A DNA stretch of 64,000 bases from Pseudomonas brassicacearum subsp. brassicacearum (lineage in GTDB: Bacteria; Pseudomonadota; Gammaproteobacteria; Pseudomonadales; Pseudomonadaceae), in assembly GCF_008801605.1 (NCBI RefSeq), contig NZ_VZPJ01000009.1, positions 212,693-276,692 of the forward strand. Direction: 5' to 3'. The first letter of the stretch is position 1; every line of letters begins with the position of its first letter. Positions 18,088 to 27,220 of this stretch are shown in pieces. The notes beneath the pieces are model-generated. The model made no database searches and was not told where the DNA came from. It saw only the letters and a list, made by a program, of their open reading frames with translations. The position numbers were made by a program, and so were the translations under genes.

Positions 18088-18395
18088 TACGTATCCTGAT
18101 GATTCTTGAGCACCTTGCCGTTGGTGGCGTCCAATTCCAGATCCCACTCAATGCCCTTCGTGTCGCGCAGATCCACCTGGTAAATGTACTTGCCGTACTC
18201 TTCGTCCAGCTCGGTATCGGTCAAGGTGGCGCCAGGGTGTTCGGCCAGGGCAGCGGCATTGAGTTTTTCGAAGGACAGAATGGTACCAGCGTCTTGCAGT
18301 TTGCGGGCTTCGTCGTCATCAAGGTCTCGTGCGTGAGCCAGGCTCGTGCCGAGGGCCATGAGGGTCGCGATGAAAAAGGCAGTCAGGCGGTTCAT
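18087..18395 (-). CDS. Secreted PepSY-domain protein 2
   Basis: 102 residues, MNRLTAFFIATLMALGTSLA... with signal peptide cleaved near residue 22 (AHA-RD), then one PepSY-type repeat with LNAAALAEHPGATLTDTELD and KYIYQVDLRD. First gene of the operon; a strong AAGGAGA ribosome-binding site precedes the ATG at 18395. It is a clear paralogue of the next gene (shared RDLDxDEA start and overall pattern), so the pair arose by tandem duplication. Confidence 0.9.
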   Translation of the reverse strand: MNRLTAFFIATLMALGTSLAHARDLDDDEARKLQDAGTILSFEKLNAAALAEHPGATLTDTELDEEYGKYIYQVDLRDTKGIEWDLELDATNGKVLKNHQDT

Positions 18396-18486
18396 GGGTT
18401 GTCTCCTTTTTATAATCTTCAGCGGGGGGGACTGTATCGGGATGAACTTAACTGAAACTGAATCGCCATCATGGAACCCACATCAA

Positions 18487-18573
18487 TGTGGGAGCGAGCT
18501 TGCTCGCTATAGCAGTCAGTAGACATTGAAGTGACAGTTCCACCGCCATCGCGAGCGAGCTCGCTCCCACAGG
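18487..18573. repeat. REPIN upstream of the PepSY operon
   Basis: Inverted REP pair: tgtgggagcgagcttgctcg from 18487 and atcgcgagcgagctcgctcc to 18573, in the gap between the divergent PepSY operon and the patatin gene. Confidence 0.88.
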
Positions 18574-18619
18574 GTTTTGTATCGTTATAATCAGCCGCTT
18601 ACCCGTATTCGAGACCGGT

Positions 18620-19699
18620 ATGACCGCCATCCACATCAAGTTTCCCGCGCTCACCCTCAAGGCCGGCCCGCGTGCATTCGGGCGGATTCGCCAGGCCGGC
18701 TTGAACGCCGCCGACGTCGGCATCCTGCCGGGCGCTGCCGGCGGTCCGAAGGCCCTGGGCATCCAGGGGCTGGACCTGGCGCTGTTCGGCGAATGGCTGC
18801 CCGCCGCGCCCCGGGAGCGCTCGCTGATCGGGGCCTCGGTGGGTGCCTGGCGCTTCGCCAGCGCCTGCCTGCCGGACGCCGCCGAGGGAATCCGGCGTCT
18901 GGGCACCTTGTACAACGAACAAAGCTTCGCCAAAGGCGTGACCATGGCCGGGGTCAGCCAGAGCTCGCAACGCATGCTCGATGATTTGCTCGACGGCCGC
19001 GACGCTTCAATCCTCGATAACCCGCAATACCGGCTCAACATCATGGTGGTCAAGAGCCACGGCCTGCTGGCCCAGGATCATCGCGGCCGACTGGGCCTGG
19101 GCTTGTCGTCGGTGATCGCCGACAACCTGCGAGGCCGGGCACGGCTGTCGCGGCATTTCGAACGGCTGATCATCCATGACCCGCGCCTGGCCCCGCCCCT
19201 GCATCCGTTGAATGACTTTCCGTCGCGCTTCGTTCCGTTGGCCGCCGGCAACCTGCGCCAGGCCCTGCTGGCCTCAGGCTCGATCCCGATGGTCATGGAA
19301 GGCGTGCGCGACCTGCCGGGTGCCGGTGCCGGCACCTACCGCGACGGCGGTTTGCTGGACTACCACCTCGACCTGCCGTACAGCGGCGAGGACATCGTGC
19401 TGTACCCACACTTCACTGATCGGGTCATTCCCGGCTGGTTCGACAAGGGCCTGCCGTGGCGCCGGGGCAACGTCGACCGCCTGCAAGACGTGCTGTTGCT
19501 GGCGCCGTCCCGTGAATACCTGGCGCGCCTGCCCTACGGCAAACTGCCAGACCGCAACGACTTCAAGCGCTTCATGGGCGATGACCCGAGCCGCCGCCAG
19601 TACTGGCGCACGGCGATGGACGAGAGCCGCCGGCTCGGTGATGAGTTCCTGGAGCTGACGGCCAACGGCGGGTTGGGCGAGCGTTTGCTGACCCTTTAG
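18620..19699 (+). CDS. Patatin-like phospholipase family protein
   Basis: 359 residues. Lipid acyl hydrolase of the patatin/RssA superfamily with a Ser-Asp dyad: the nucleophile elbow GASVGAW (G-x-S-x-G, residues ~74-80) and the distal DGG in YRDGGLLDYH (~241-250). An oxyanion-type Gly-rich stretch LPGAAGGPKALG (~37-48) precedes the elbow. No signal peptide is seen, so it is likely cytoplasmic or peripheral to the membrane. Substrate unknown. It stands upstream of queD, 82 bp apart on the same strand. Confidence 0.87.
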   Translation: MTAIHIKFPALTLKAGPRAFGRIRQAGLNAADVGILPGAAGGPKALGIQGLDLALFGEWLPAAPRERSLIGASVGAWRFASACLPDAAEGIRRLGTLYNEQSFAKGVTMAGVSQSSQRMLDDLLDGRDASILDNPQYRLNIMVVKSHGLLAQDHRGRLGLGLSSVIADNLRGRARLSRHFERLIIHDPRLAPPLHPLNDFPSRFVPLAAGNLRQALLASGSIPMVMEGVRDLPGAGAGTYRDGGLLDYHLDLPYSGEDIVLYPHFTDRVIPGWFDKGLPWRRGNVDRLQDVLLLAPSREYLARLPYGKLPDRNDFKRFMGDDPSRRQYWRTAMDESRRLGDEFLELTANGGLGERLLTL

Positions 19700-19781
19700 T
19701 CAGCACGGTCGCGCAACGCCGTTATCAAACTGATAAACTCCGCCGCCTGCCTCGCGACCGATATCTAAAGAGCCCGAACCT

Positions 19782-20138
19782 GTGGAAATTTTCAAAGAGT
19801 TTACCTTCGAATCCGCCCACCGCCTGCCCCACGTGCCGGACGGCCACAAGTGCGGCCGCCTTCACGGCCACTCGTTCAAGGTGGCGATCCACCTGAGCGG
19901 CGACATCGACCCGCACACGGGCTGGATTCGCGACTTCTCGGAAATCAAGGCGATCTTCAAGCCGCTCTACGAGCGCCTGGACCACAACTACCTCAACGAC
20001 ATTCCTGGCCTGGAAAACCCCACCAGCGAGGTCCTGGCCAAGTGGATCTGGAATGAACTGAAGCCATTGCTGCCGGAACTCAGCGCCATCCGCATCCATG
20101 AGACCTGCACCAGCGGTTGCATCTACCACGGCGAATAA
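19782..20138 (+). CDS. queD: 6-carboxy-5,6,7,8-tetrahydropterin synthase
   Basis: Second step of queuosine/7-deazaguanine synthesis: converts 7,8-dihydroneopterin triphosphate to carboxytetrahydropterin. 118 residues, normal length. Visible: ESAHRLPHVPDGHKCGRLHGHSF with the zinc His and the catalytic Cys of KCGRLHGH, and the C-terminal HETCTSGCIYHGE with the second catalytic Glu. The start is a GTG at 19782; no in-frame ATG fits the family N-terminus (MEIFKEFTFESAHRL) and upstream sequence is unrelated. The ribosome-binding site is weak. Confidence 0.96.
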   Translation: MEIFKEFTFESAHRLPHVPDGHKCGRLHGHSFKVAIHLSGDIDPHTGWIRDFSEIKAIFKPLYERLDHNYLNDIPGLENPTSEVLAKWIWNELKPLLPELSAIRIHETCTSGCIYHGE

Positions 20139-20154
20139 ACCTGTGGGAGTCCGC

Positions 20155-20242
20155 CTGTGGGAGCAAAGCTTGCTCGCGATGAAGATGACACAGTCTCTCT
20201 GGAACCGAGGCGCCTGCATCGCGGGCAAGCCTTGCTCCCACA
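20155..20242. repeat. REPIN after queD
   Basis: Inverted REP pair: ctgtgggagcaaagcttgct from 20155 and atcgcgggcaagccttgctc to 20242; a third partial REP start (ctgtgggag) lies at 20141. Confidence 0.85.
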
Positions 20243-20329
20243 AAATCTAGCGCCACCATTGGGGTTACCCTACCCCGTCAGCATTGGCCTATGCTTGGTC
20301 CCCTGAGCCATTTTCAGGGAGTATCGAGC

Positions 20330-21160
20330 ATGACCCACTGGCCGCTGGATCAGGTTTACGACTTCACCGGACACCCCATCCGCTACGCCATCCACGGCGA
20401 TGGCCCGCCGCTGGTGTTTGTCCACGGCACGCCCTTCTCTTCCTACGTGTGGCACCGCATCGCCCCGCTGTTCTTCGCCACTCACACGGTGCATTACTTC
20501 GACCTGCTGGGGTATGGCCAGTCCGCGCAGCCCGATGCCGACGTGTCCCTCGGCGTGCAGAACCAGCTGCTCGCCCAACTGCTGGAGCATTGGCGCCTGG
20601 ATTGCCCGGACGTGGTGGCCCATGACTTTGGCGGCGCCACAGCCCTGCGCACGCACCTGCTCAATGGCAAGGACTACCGCAGCCTGACCCTGATCGACCC
20701 GGTGGCCCTGTCGCCCTGGGGTTCACCCTTTGTCCAGCATGTACGCCAGCATGAAGCGGCGTTCAGCGGCCTGCCCGACTATATCCAGCGGGCGATCGTG
20801 CCAACCTATATCCGCGGCGCGATCAAACGGGACATCCCGGACGCAGAGCTGGCGCCCTACGTGCAGCCGTGGCTTGGCGAGTCGGGCCAGGCGGCGTTCT
20901 ACCGGCAGATTGCGCAGATGGACGAGCGTTATACCCGCGAAGCCGAGGGTCTGTACCCGACCGTACGCTGTCCGACCCAGATACTGTGGGGCGAGGATGA
21001 CCAATGGATCCCCATCGAGCGCGGGCGGGCCCTGCACAAGCTGATTCCAGGTGCACAGTTCCACCCTGTTCCGAACGCCGGGCACCTGGTCCAGGAAGAC
21101 GCGCCGGAGGCTATCGTCGCGGCGGTGTTGCGATTCCTGGCGTTGCCCCCCTCAACCTGA
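20330..21160 (+). CDS. Alpha/beta hydrolase, haloalkane-dehalogenase/epoxide-hydrolase type
   Basis: 276 residues from the ATG at 20330 (MTHWPLDQVYDF), with GGAG about 9 bases upstream. The nucleophile is Asp in VVAHDFGG (family pattern HDxGG, as in haloacetate/haloalkane dehalogenases and epoxide hydrolases, not the Ser of esterases). Other parts: oxyanion loop FVHGTPFSS, acid-loop GEDDQWIP and the catalytic His in PNAGHLVQEDAPE. The cap region spans ~140-200. Soluble and cytoplasmic by sequence. Whether it removes halide or opens an epoxide depends on cap residues that cannot be judged here. Confidence 0.87.
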   Translation: MTHWPLDQVYDFTGHPIRYAIHGDGPPLVFVHGTPFSSYVWHRIAPLFFATHTVHYFDLLGYGQSAQPDADVSLGVQNQLLAQLLEHWRLDCPDVVAHDFGGATALRTHLLNGKDYRSLTLIDPVALSPWGSPFVQHVRQHEAAFSGLPDYIQRAIVPTYIRGAIKRDIPDAELAPYVQPWLGESGQAAFYRQIAQMDERYTREAEGLYPTVRCPTQILWGEDDQWIPIERGRALHKLIPGAQFHPVPNAGHLVQEDAPEAIVAAVLRFLALPPST

Positions 21161-21354
21161 AGCACACCGCATTCCCCCTGTGGGAGGCTGGATCATCGGC
21201 AATGAGAGCTGTGTTCCAACTTGAATCACCGCCGCACCGCTTTCGATCCCTTCGCCCACCCAATCCCAAAGATTGTCTATAAATAACCTCGCGATCACTC
21301 GCTTGGCACGGCCGCTGCACGCTTGCGACATCCCTCATCCGCAAGGACCGCCAC

Positions 21355-22626
21355 ATGACTCAGAACGATCCGGGCAATGACTATCCCTTGAGCGAAGTCC
21401 CGATGCACGCTCGCAAGGGCCTGGCCTCCACGGCCATGGTGCTGCTGGGTTTCACCTTTTTCACCGCCACCATGTTTGCCGGCGGCAAGCTGGGGGTGGC
21501 GTTCGGTTTTGCCGAAATGCTCACGGTCATCGTCATCGGCAATCTGCTGCTGGGCCTCTATGCCGCCGGCCTGGGCTACATCGCCTTCAAGAGCGGGCTC
21601 AATTCGGTGCTGATGGGCCGCTTCTGTTTCGGCGAGGTGGGCAGCAAGCTCAGTGACTTGATTCTGGGGCTCACGCAGATTGGCTGGTACGCCTGGGGCA
21701 CGGCGACCGCCGCGGTGGTGCTGGGCAAGTATTTCGAATTGAGCGAGGGCACCGTGCTCGGGTTGATGGTGCTGTTCGGCCTGGGCTTCTGTGCCACGGC
21801 CTACATCGGCTATCGCGGGCTGGAAATCCTCTCCTACATCGCCGTGCCGGCCATGATGTTGCTGCTGATGCTGTCGATGTGGGTCGCGACGGTGAAGGTC
21901 GGCGGCCTCGACGGCTTGCTGGCGATAGTGCCGACGGGCAGCCTCGACTGGTCCACCGCCATCACGCTGGTGTTCGGCACCTTCGTCAGCGGCGCGACCC
22001 AGGCGACCAACTGGACGCGGTTCTCCCGTTCGGCGAAGGTCGCGGTGCTGGCGAGCCTGATCGGCTTCTTCCTGGGTAACGGCCTGATGGTGCTGATCGG
22101 CGCCTACGGGGCCATCGTCTATCAACAGCCGGACGTGGTCGAGGTGCTACTGTTGCAGGGCTTCGCCATGGCAGCGATGGCCATGTTGCTGCTCAACATC
22201 TGGAGCACCCAGGACAACACCATCTACAATTTCGCCGTGGCCGGTTGCAACCTGCTGCGCACCCGCCGGCGCAAAACCGTAACCCTGGGCGGTGCGGTGA
22301 TCGGCACGCTGCTGGCGCTGCTGGGCATGTACGATCTGCTGGTGCCATACCTGATCCTGCTGGGCACGGTGATCCCACCCATCGGCGGGGTAATCATGGC
22401 CGATTTCTTCTTCCGCTGGCGTGGTCGTTATCCGCGCCTGGCCGAGGCGCAACTGCCGGCGTTCAACTGGCCCGGGCTGTTGGCCTATGGGGTTGGCACC
22501 GTCGCGGCGTTCAATTCGCCATGGGTCGCGCCACTGGTAGGAATCGCTGCCGGCGCGCTAACGTATGTGCTATTGATCAGCGTAATGGGTACTCGCACCG
22601 CTGATGCGCCCCTACAAGACCTCTAA
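21355..22626 (+). CDS. codB: Cytosine permease (NCS1 family)
   Basis: Imports cytosine across the inner membrane. 423 residues with about 12 hydrophobic helices; N-terminal YPLSEVPMHARKGLASTAMVLLGF in family position, and GATQATNWTRFSRSAKV, WSTQDNTIYNFAVAG and IPPIGGVIMADFFFR, which are diagnostic of CodB-type permeases. AAGGACC precedes the ATG. It lies 12 bp before codA, with which it forms an operon for cytosine salvage. Confidence 0.95.
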   Translation: MTQNDPGNDYPLSEVPMHARKGLASTAMVLLGFTFFTATMFAGGKLGVAFGFAEMLTVIVIGNLLLGLYAAGLGYIAFKSGLNSVLMGRFCFGEVGSKLSDLILGLTQIGWYAWGTATAAVVLGKYFELSEGTVLGLMVLFGLGFCATAYIGYRGLEILSYIAVPAMMLLLMLSMWVATVKVGGLDGLLAIVPTGSLDWSTAITLVFGTFVSGATQATNWTRFSRSAKVAVLASLIGFFLGNGLMVLIGAYGAIVYQQPDVVEVLLLQGFAMAAMAMLLLNIWSTQDNTIYNFAVAGCNLLRTRRRKTVTLGGAVIGTLLALLGMYDLLVPYLILLGTVIPPIGGVIMADFFFRWRGRYPRLAEAQLPAFNWPGLLAYGVGTVAAFNSPWVAPLVGIAAGALTYVLLISVMGTRTADAPLQDL

Positions 22627-22638
22627 AGGATTCGCCTG

Positions 22639-23886
22639 ATGCACATCATCAACGCCCGTCTGCGTAACCGTGAAGGCTTGCATGAACTGCACCTGGAAAA
22701 CGGCCTGATCGCCAACATCGCCCGCCAGACCGAGGCACCCAGCCTCGGCCCGGAAGACCTCGATGCCGGCGGCAACCTGGTGGTCCCGCCCTTCGTTGAA
22801 CCGCACATTCACCTGGACGCGACCATCACTGCCGGCGAACCGCGCTGGAACATGAGCGGCACGCTGTTCGAAGGCATCGAGTGCTGGGGCGAACGCAAGG
22901 CCACCATCACCGAGGAAGACACCAAGACCCGCGCCAAGAAAACCATCCAGGCCCTCGCCGCCCATGGCATCCAGCATGTGCGCACCCACGTCGACGTGAC
23001 CGACCCCGAGCTTACGGCGCTCAAGGCGCTGCTGGAGGTGCGCGAGGAAAGCCGTCACCTGATCGACATGCAAATCGTCGCGTTTCCCCAGGAAGGCATC
23101 GAGTCCTATCGCAACGGCCGCGAGCTGATGGAAGAAGCCATCCGCATGGGCGCCGACGTGGTGGGCGGCATCCCCCACTTCGAGTACACCCGCGACCAGG
23201 GCGTCAGCTCGGTGAAATTCCTCATGGACCTGGCCGAGCGCACCGGCTGCCTGGTGGATGTGCATTGCGACGAAACCGACGACCCGCACTCACGTTTCCT
23301 CGAAGTGCTCGCCGAAGAGGCCCGCAGCCGCGACATGGGCGCGCGCGTCACCGCCAGCCACACCACGGCCATGGGCTCCTACGACAACGCCTACTGCGCC
23401 AAACTGTTCCGCCTGCTCGGGCACTCGGGTATCAGCTTTGTCTCTTGCCCGACCGAAAGCATTCACCTGCAAGGGCGCTTCGATAACTTCCCCAAACGCC
23501 GCGGTGTCACCCGGGTCAATGAACTGCTCGAAGCCGGGATGAACGTGTGCTTCGGCCAGGATTCCATCGTCGACCCGTGGTACCCGCTGGGCAACGGCAA
23601 CATCCTGCGGGTGCTGGAAGCCGGGCTGCACATCTGCCACATGCTCGGCTACCGCAACCTGCAAAGCGCCCTGGACCTGGTCACCGACAACAGCGCCAAG
23701 GCCATGGCCCTGGGCGAGCGCTACGGCCTGGAACCCGGGCGCCCGGCGAACCTGCTGATCCTGTCGGCGGACAGTGACTACGAAGTGATCCGCAGCCAGG
23801 GCTTGCCGCTCTACTCGATACGCAACGGCCAAGTGCTGATGAAGCGGCAGATGCCGGTGGTGGAGTTTGCGCAGCAGTTGAACTGA
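22639..23886 (+). CDS. codA: Cytosine deaminase
   Basis: Hydrolyses cytosine to uracil and ammonia. 415 residues of the amidohydrolase superfamily. Metal ligands are in place: HIHLD (residues ~56-60), the Gln of MQIVAFPQEG, HCDETDDPHS (~209-218), HTTAMGSYDN and the catalytic Asp of FGQDSIVDPW (~310-319). Cytosolic. AAGGA precedes the ATG and codB is 12 bp upstream. No regulator of the pair is visible next to it. Confidence 0.96.
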   Translation: MHIINARLRNREGLHELHLENGLIANIARQTEAPSLGPEDLDAGGNLVVPPFVEPHIHLDATITAGEPRWNMSGTLFEGIECWGERKATITEEDTKTRAKKTIQALAAHGIQHVRTHVDVTDPELTALKALLEVREESRHLIDMQIVAFPQEGIESYRNGRELMEEAIRMGADVVGGIPHFEYTRDQGVSSVKFLMDLAERTGCLVDVHCDETDDPHSRFLEVLAEEARSRDMGARVTASHTTAMGSYDNAYCAKLFRLLGHSGISFVSCPTESIHLQGRFDNFPKRRGVTRVNELLEAGMNVCFGQDSIVDPWYPLGNGNILRVLEAGLHICHMLGYRNLQSALDLVTDNSAKAMALGERYGLEPGRPANLLILSADSDYEVIRSQGLPLYSIRNGQVLMKRQMPVVEFAQQLN

Positions 23887-23929
23887 ATAGCGGTGGGTCA
23901 GTTGCATCCAGGTTGGATGTACTGCCGCC

Positions 23930-24023
23930 TTCGCGAGCAAGCCCGCTCCCACAAGGGGATCCTCAGTGGACATGAATGTTGTGTCCAACACCGATCCACT
24001 GTGGGAGCGGGCTTGCTCGCGAA
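23930..24023. repeat. REPIN after codA
   Basis: Inverted pair of the gcgggcttgctcgcgaa REP variant: ttcgcgagcaagcccgctcc from 23930 and ctgtgggagcgggcttgctc to 24023. Confidence 0.88.
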
Positions 24024-24060
24024 GACGGCATCGGCCACACCGCAAAACATCCAGAAAACG

Positions 24061-25053
24061 CTACGACACAAGCCGCGCCGTCCCAAACAGCCTGACCCGC
24101 ACCAACTCACCCGCCTCTTCTTCCAGCAAAATCGGCGCAGTGCCCCCCGGCATCACCACACTCACCGCCCCCGCCTGCACCCAGCCCACCCGCCACGCCG
24201 CACTGGCCACGGCACTGGCGCTGGTGCCCGAGGAAGCCGTGGGTCCCTCACCTCGCTCGAACACCCGGGCCGCGATTCGCCCTTCGGCTTCGTGCCAGGC
24301 CCATTGCAGATTCACCCCCCTCGGGCACGGGACGCCGGCCCCACCGGGCGCCGCATAAGCAATCCGAGTCAGGCTTTGCGACAGCGCCGCAGCACGCATC
24401 TGCGAATTGCCCGGCAACGCCTCGACACCCGCCACCAGCGTCACGCAATGAGGATTGCCGATACTCACGAACTGGCTGTGGCCCCACGCTGGGTTCAACT
24501 GGTGAAGCGCCGCCACACGGCTGACATCGCACTGGTTGAACATCACGCTTTCAACCTCCTGGGCGCCAACAGCCTGGGCCCCGAACAGCGGTTTGCCCAG
24601 GTCCAGCCAGAAGCCTTGAACGCCGTCGAACTCAGCGGCACGAACCGAGGTTTGCAACGGTGACAAACCGTCGGGTTTATCGTGATGAACCTGCAGCACA
24701 CACTCACCCGCGCCTGGCATCAAACCTTGCGCTTGCAACGCCTGGGAGAAAATCGTCAGGCCATTGCCGCTGCGCTCGGCCAGGGTGCCGTCGGTGTTGA
24801 CGATCAACAGATCAAAAGGCGGTTCGCTCTGGAACGGGCCGATCAACAGGCCGTCACTGCGATGGGCCTTGGCGTCCGGCGGCGCCTCATCCGGTGCCCA
24901 GGCGCAGAACGCGTGCACGGCAGCCGTTGACCAGGACTCACGCGCCTGGGCAGCCTGGACGGCTGACTGGGGCAGACCAATGCCGTGGTCACGGACCTGC
25001 TGCGGTGAAACGACTCCATAGTTATTGCCGCGCGCGTCGTAAAACTTCGTCAT
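24061..25053 (-). CDS. Diaminopimelate-epimerase-like protein lacking both catalytic cysteines
   Basis: 330 residues with a DapF fold: N-terminal MTKFYDARGNNYGVV, and two half-domains ending in the two active-site loops. The loops normally hold Cys in CGNGxR and ACGTGA; here both are serines: S95 in LAERSGNGLT and S275 in ASSGTSASAV. Around them the substrate-binding Asn/Glu (NTDGT; VFERGEG) are kept. It is longer than DapF (~276 residues), mainly by N- and mid-region insertions. Without the thiol pair an epimerase reaction is unlikely; in the related proline-racemase family Cys-to-Ser/Thr changes go with dehydratase activity. True dapF should lie elsewhere. It is divergent from an MFS transporter. 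Confidence 0.85.
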   Translation of the reverse strand: MTKFYDARGNNYGVVSPQQVRDHGIGLPQSAVQAAQARESWSTAAVHAFCAWAPDEAPPDAKAHRSDGLLIGPFQSEPPFDLLIVNTDGTLAERSGNGLTIFSQALQAQGLMPGAGECVLQVHHDKPDGLSPLQTSVRAAEFDGVQGFWLDLGKPLFGAQAVGAQEVESVMFNQCDVSRVAALHQLNPAWGHSQFVSIGNPHCVTLVAGVEALPGNSQMRAAALSQSLTRIAYAAPGGAGVPCPRGVNLQWAWHEAEGRIAARVFERGEGPTASSGTSASAVASAAWRVGWVQAGAVSVVMPGGTAPILLEEEAGELVRVRLFGTARLVS

Positions 25054-25227
25054 GGACCAAACCCGGTATCAGCCAGCAGGGGCCGGTACTTTATGCTGGC
25101 AAAGGCTGTGAGAGCAAAGCCTGCACGTTGGCCGGCACCTTGGGGTCGCAGTGCGGTCAGTGGATATGCAAGCATAGGCCCCTACCCGCCGCACCGCACC
25201 ACACCGCCCGAAAGCCAAGGACGTTTC

Positions 25228-26379
25228 ATGACTGCCATTACGCCCCCGCCCACCTTTATTCCCGGACGCCTGGAACAGATGTCCACCCGCATCGCCTATC
25301 TCATCGCCGGCATCGGCATCGCCGCCTGGGCGCCGCTGGTGCCTTACGCCAAGGTGCGGGCGAACCTGGATGAAGGCACCCTCGGGTTGCTGCTGTTATG
25401 CCTGGGGGTCGGGTCGATCCTGGCGATGCCGATATCCGGCGCGCTGGCGGCGCGGTTCGGCTGCCGGCGGGTGCTTAGCGGCGGCACGATTCTGATCTGC
25501 CTGGCGTTGCCGTTGCTGGCGACGATGACCTCCCTGCCCTGGCTGGTGGCCGCATTGTTCCTGTTTGGCGCCGGGCTCGGCACCGTGGACTCGACCGTGA
25601 ACCTGCAAGCGGTGATTGTCGAGCGGGCCAGTGGCAAGACCATGATGTCGGGTTTCCACGGCATGTTCAGCCTCGGCGGGATCATTGGCGCGGCGGGTGT
25701 GAGTGCCCTGCTTGGCCTGGGGCTTTCGCCGCTGGGGGCGACGCTGGTGGTCAATGGGGTGCTGCTGGTGGCGTTGTTCAAGGCTGCGCCGCACCTGCTG
25801 CCCTACGGCAGCGAAAGCTCGGGACCGGCGTTCGCCATTCCCCACGGCGTGGTGCTGTTTATCGGCATCCTGTGCTTCATCGTGTTCCTGGCCGAAGGCG
25901 CGGTGCTGGACTGGAGCGCCGTGTTCCTGACCACCGAACGCGCGGTGGATACCGCTTATGCCGGACTCGGTTATGCCGCCTTCGCGCTGACCATGACCGT
26001 CGGCCGGCTGACCGGCGATTCAGTGGTGCATCGCCTGGGGGCCAAACGCGTGATCATCTATGGCGGATCGATCGCGGCAGCCGGATTCCTGTTGGCGACC
26101 CTCGCACCGATGTGGCAAGCCGCGCTGCTGGGTTATGCGTTGGTGGGCGCCGGGTGTTCGAACATCGTGCCGGTGCTCTACACCGCCGTCGGCAAACAGA
26201 CCTTGATGCCAGAGGCCATCGCTGTTCCGGCCATCACCACCATCGGCTATGCCGGCATCCTTGCCGGCCCGGCGCTGATCGGCTTCGTCGCCCATGGCAG
26301 CAGCCTGAGCATTGCCTTCGGGTTGATTGCGATATCGCTGGTGGCGGTGGCGGCCAGTGGCAAAGTGTTGAAGGTCTGA
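25228..26379 (+). CDS. Major facilitator superfamily transporter (YbjJ-like)
   Basis: 383 residues from the ATG at 25228 (MTAITPPPTFIP) with AAGGAC upstream; the frame is open to 25093 without family resemblance. Twelve probable membrane helices; MFS loop motif GALAARFGCRRVLSGG between helices 2 and 3, and GRLTGDSVVHRLGAKRV in the second half. Gly-rich VDSTVNLQAVIVER and SGFHGMFSLGGIIGA are typical of the YbjJ-type group. Substrate unknown. Divergent from the DapF-like gene, 174 bp apart, so the pair may work on the same metabolite; that is inference. Confidence 0.85.
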   Translation: MTAITPPPTFIPGRLEQMSTRIAYLIAGIGIAAWAPLVPYAKVRANLDEGTLGLLLLCLGVGSILAMPISGALAARFGCRRVLSGGTILICLALPLLATMTSLPWLVAALFLFGAGLGTVDSTVNLQAVIVERASGKTMMSGFHGMFSLGGIIGAAGVSALLGLGLSPLGATLVVNGVLLVALFKAAPHLLPYGSESSGPAFAIPHGVVLFIGILCFIVFLAEGAVLDWSAVFLTTERAVDTAYAGLGYAAFALTMTVGRLTGDSVVHRLGAKRVIIYGGSIAAAGFLLATLAPMWQAALLGYALVGAGCSNIVPVLYTAVGKQTLMPEAIAVPAITTIGYAGILAGPALIGFVAHGSSLSIAFGLIAISLVAVAASGKVLKV

Positions 26380-26391
26380 GGCCTCCACGGA

Positions 26392-26482
26392 CCTGTGGGA
26401 GCAAGGCTTGCCCGCGATGAAGATGACGCGGTCCTTTTGAGACCGAGGTGTCTTCATCGCGAGCAAGCTTTGCTCCCACAGG
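26392..26482. repeat. REPIN after the MFS gene
   Basis: Inverted REP pair: cctgtgggagcaaggcttgc from 26392 and atcgcgagcaagctttgctc to 26482; a third ccacagg-type fragment follows. Confidence 0.87.
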
Positions 26483-26510
26483 CTTGCCCCCACAGGTATT
26501 TTTCTTCTGA

Positions 26511-26951
26511 TTACGCCTCAGGCATCTTGCGAAAGCCCACTGCCAAGCGGTTCCAGCCATTGATGGCGTTGATCGCCACGGTCAGGTCGACCATTTCCTT
26601 GGGGCTGAAGTGCTCGCTCAACAGGGCATAGTCCGCGTCCGGGGCATGGGTGTCGCTCAGGCGGGTCAGGGCTTCGGTCCAGGCCAGAGCGGCGCGCTCA
26701 CGGCCGGTGAAGAACGGCGCTTCACGCCAGGCAGTCACGGCGTACAGCCGACGCTCGGTCTCGCCGTCCTTGCGGGCATCGGCGGTGTGCATGTCGATGC
26801 AGAAGGCGCAGCCATTGATTTGCGAGGAGCGCAGCTTGACCAGCTCCAGCAGGGACTTCTCCAGGCCCAGCTTCGAGACGGCGGTTTCCAGGGCCAGCAT
26901 GGCTTTGAAAGCGTCAGGGGACGCGGTGTAGAAATCGATGCGCGGTTGCAT
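26511..26951 (-). CDS. Carboxymuconolactone decarboxylase/AhpD-family protein
   Basis: 146 residues. Helical AhpD-like protein with the redox pair in NGCAFCIDMHTADAR (CxxC plus downstream His), as in alkylhydroperoxidase-like proteins. The N-terminus MQPRIDFYTASPDAFKAML is typical of the group. Likely a peroxide- or thiol-linked enzyme in the cytoplasm; the physiological substrate is not known. The ATG at 26951 has GGAG upstream. Confidence 0.92.
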   Translation of the reverse strand: MQPRIDFYTASPDAFKAMLALETAVSKLGLEKSLLELVKLRSSQINGCAFCIDMHTADARKDGETERRLYAVTAWREAPFFTGRERAALAWTEALTRLSDTHAPDADYALLSEHFSPKEMVDLTVAINAINGWNRLAVGFRKMPEA

Positions 26952-27098
26952 GGTGAACTCCAGAACAATTGGGTGTGGCGCTACGTTAGCCGTGCAGTGG
27001 CGCGGTACAAATAGCCAATTGTTGGGAAGTTCGGGTGGCCAATGGGAGACCGATGCTGATCCTTTGAGAAGAACACGAATCTATCGTGGCGAGGGGAT

Positions 27099-27185
27099 TG
27101 TGGGAGCAAGGCTTGCCCGCGATGGGTGCGATGCAGTCCTTCAGAGATCGAGGCGCCGGTTTCGCGAGCAAGCTCTGCTCCCACA
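27099..27185. repeat. REPIN downstream of the MscS-type gene
   Basis: Inverted REP pair: tgtgggagcaaggcttgccc from 27099 and ttcgcgagcaagctctgctc to 27185, between the AhpD-like gene start and the channel gene stop. Confidence 0.87.
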
Positions 27186-27220
27186 CAGCGAGGGAGCGGT
27201 GCTTGTCGTTCAGATACGGT

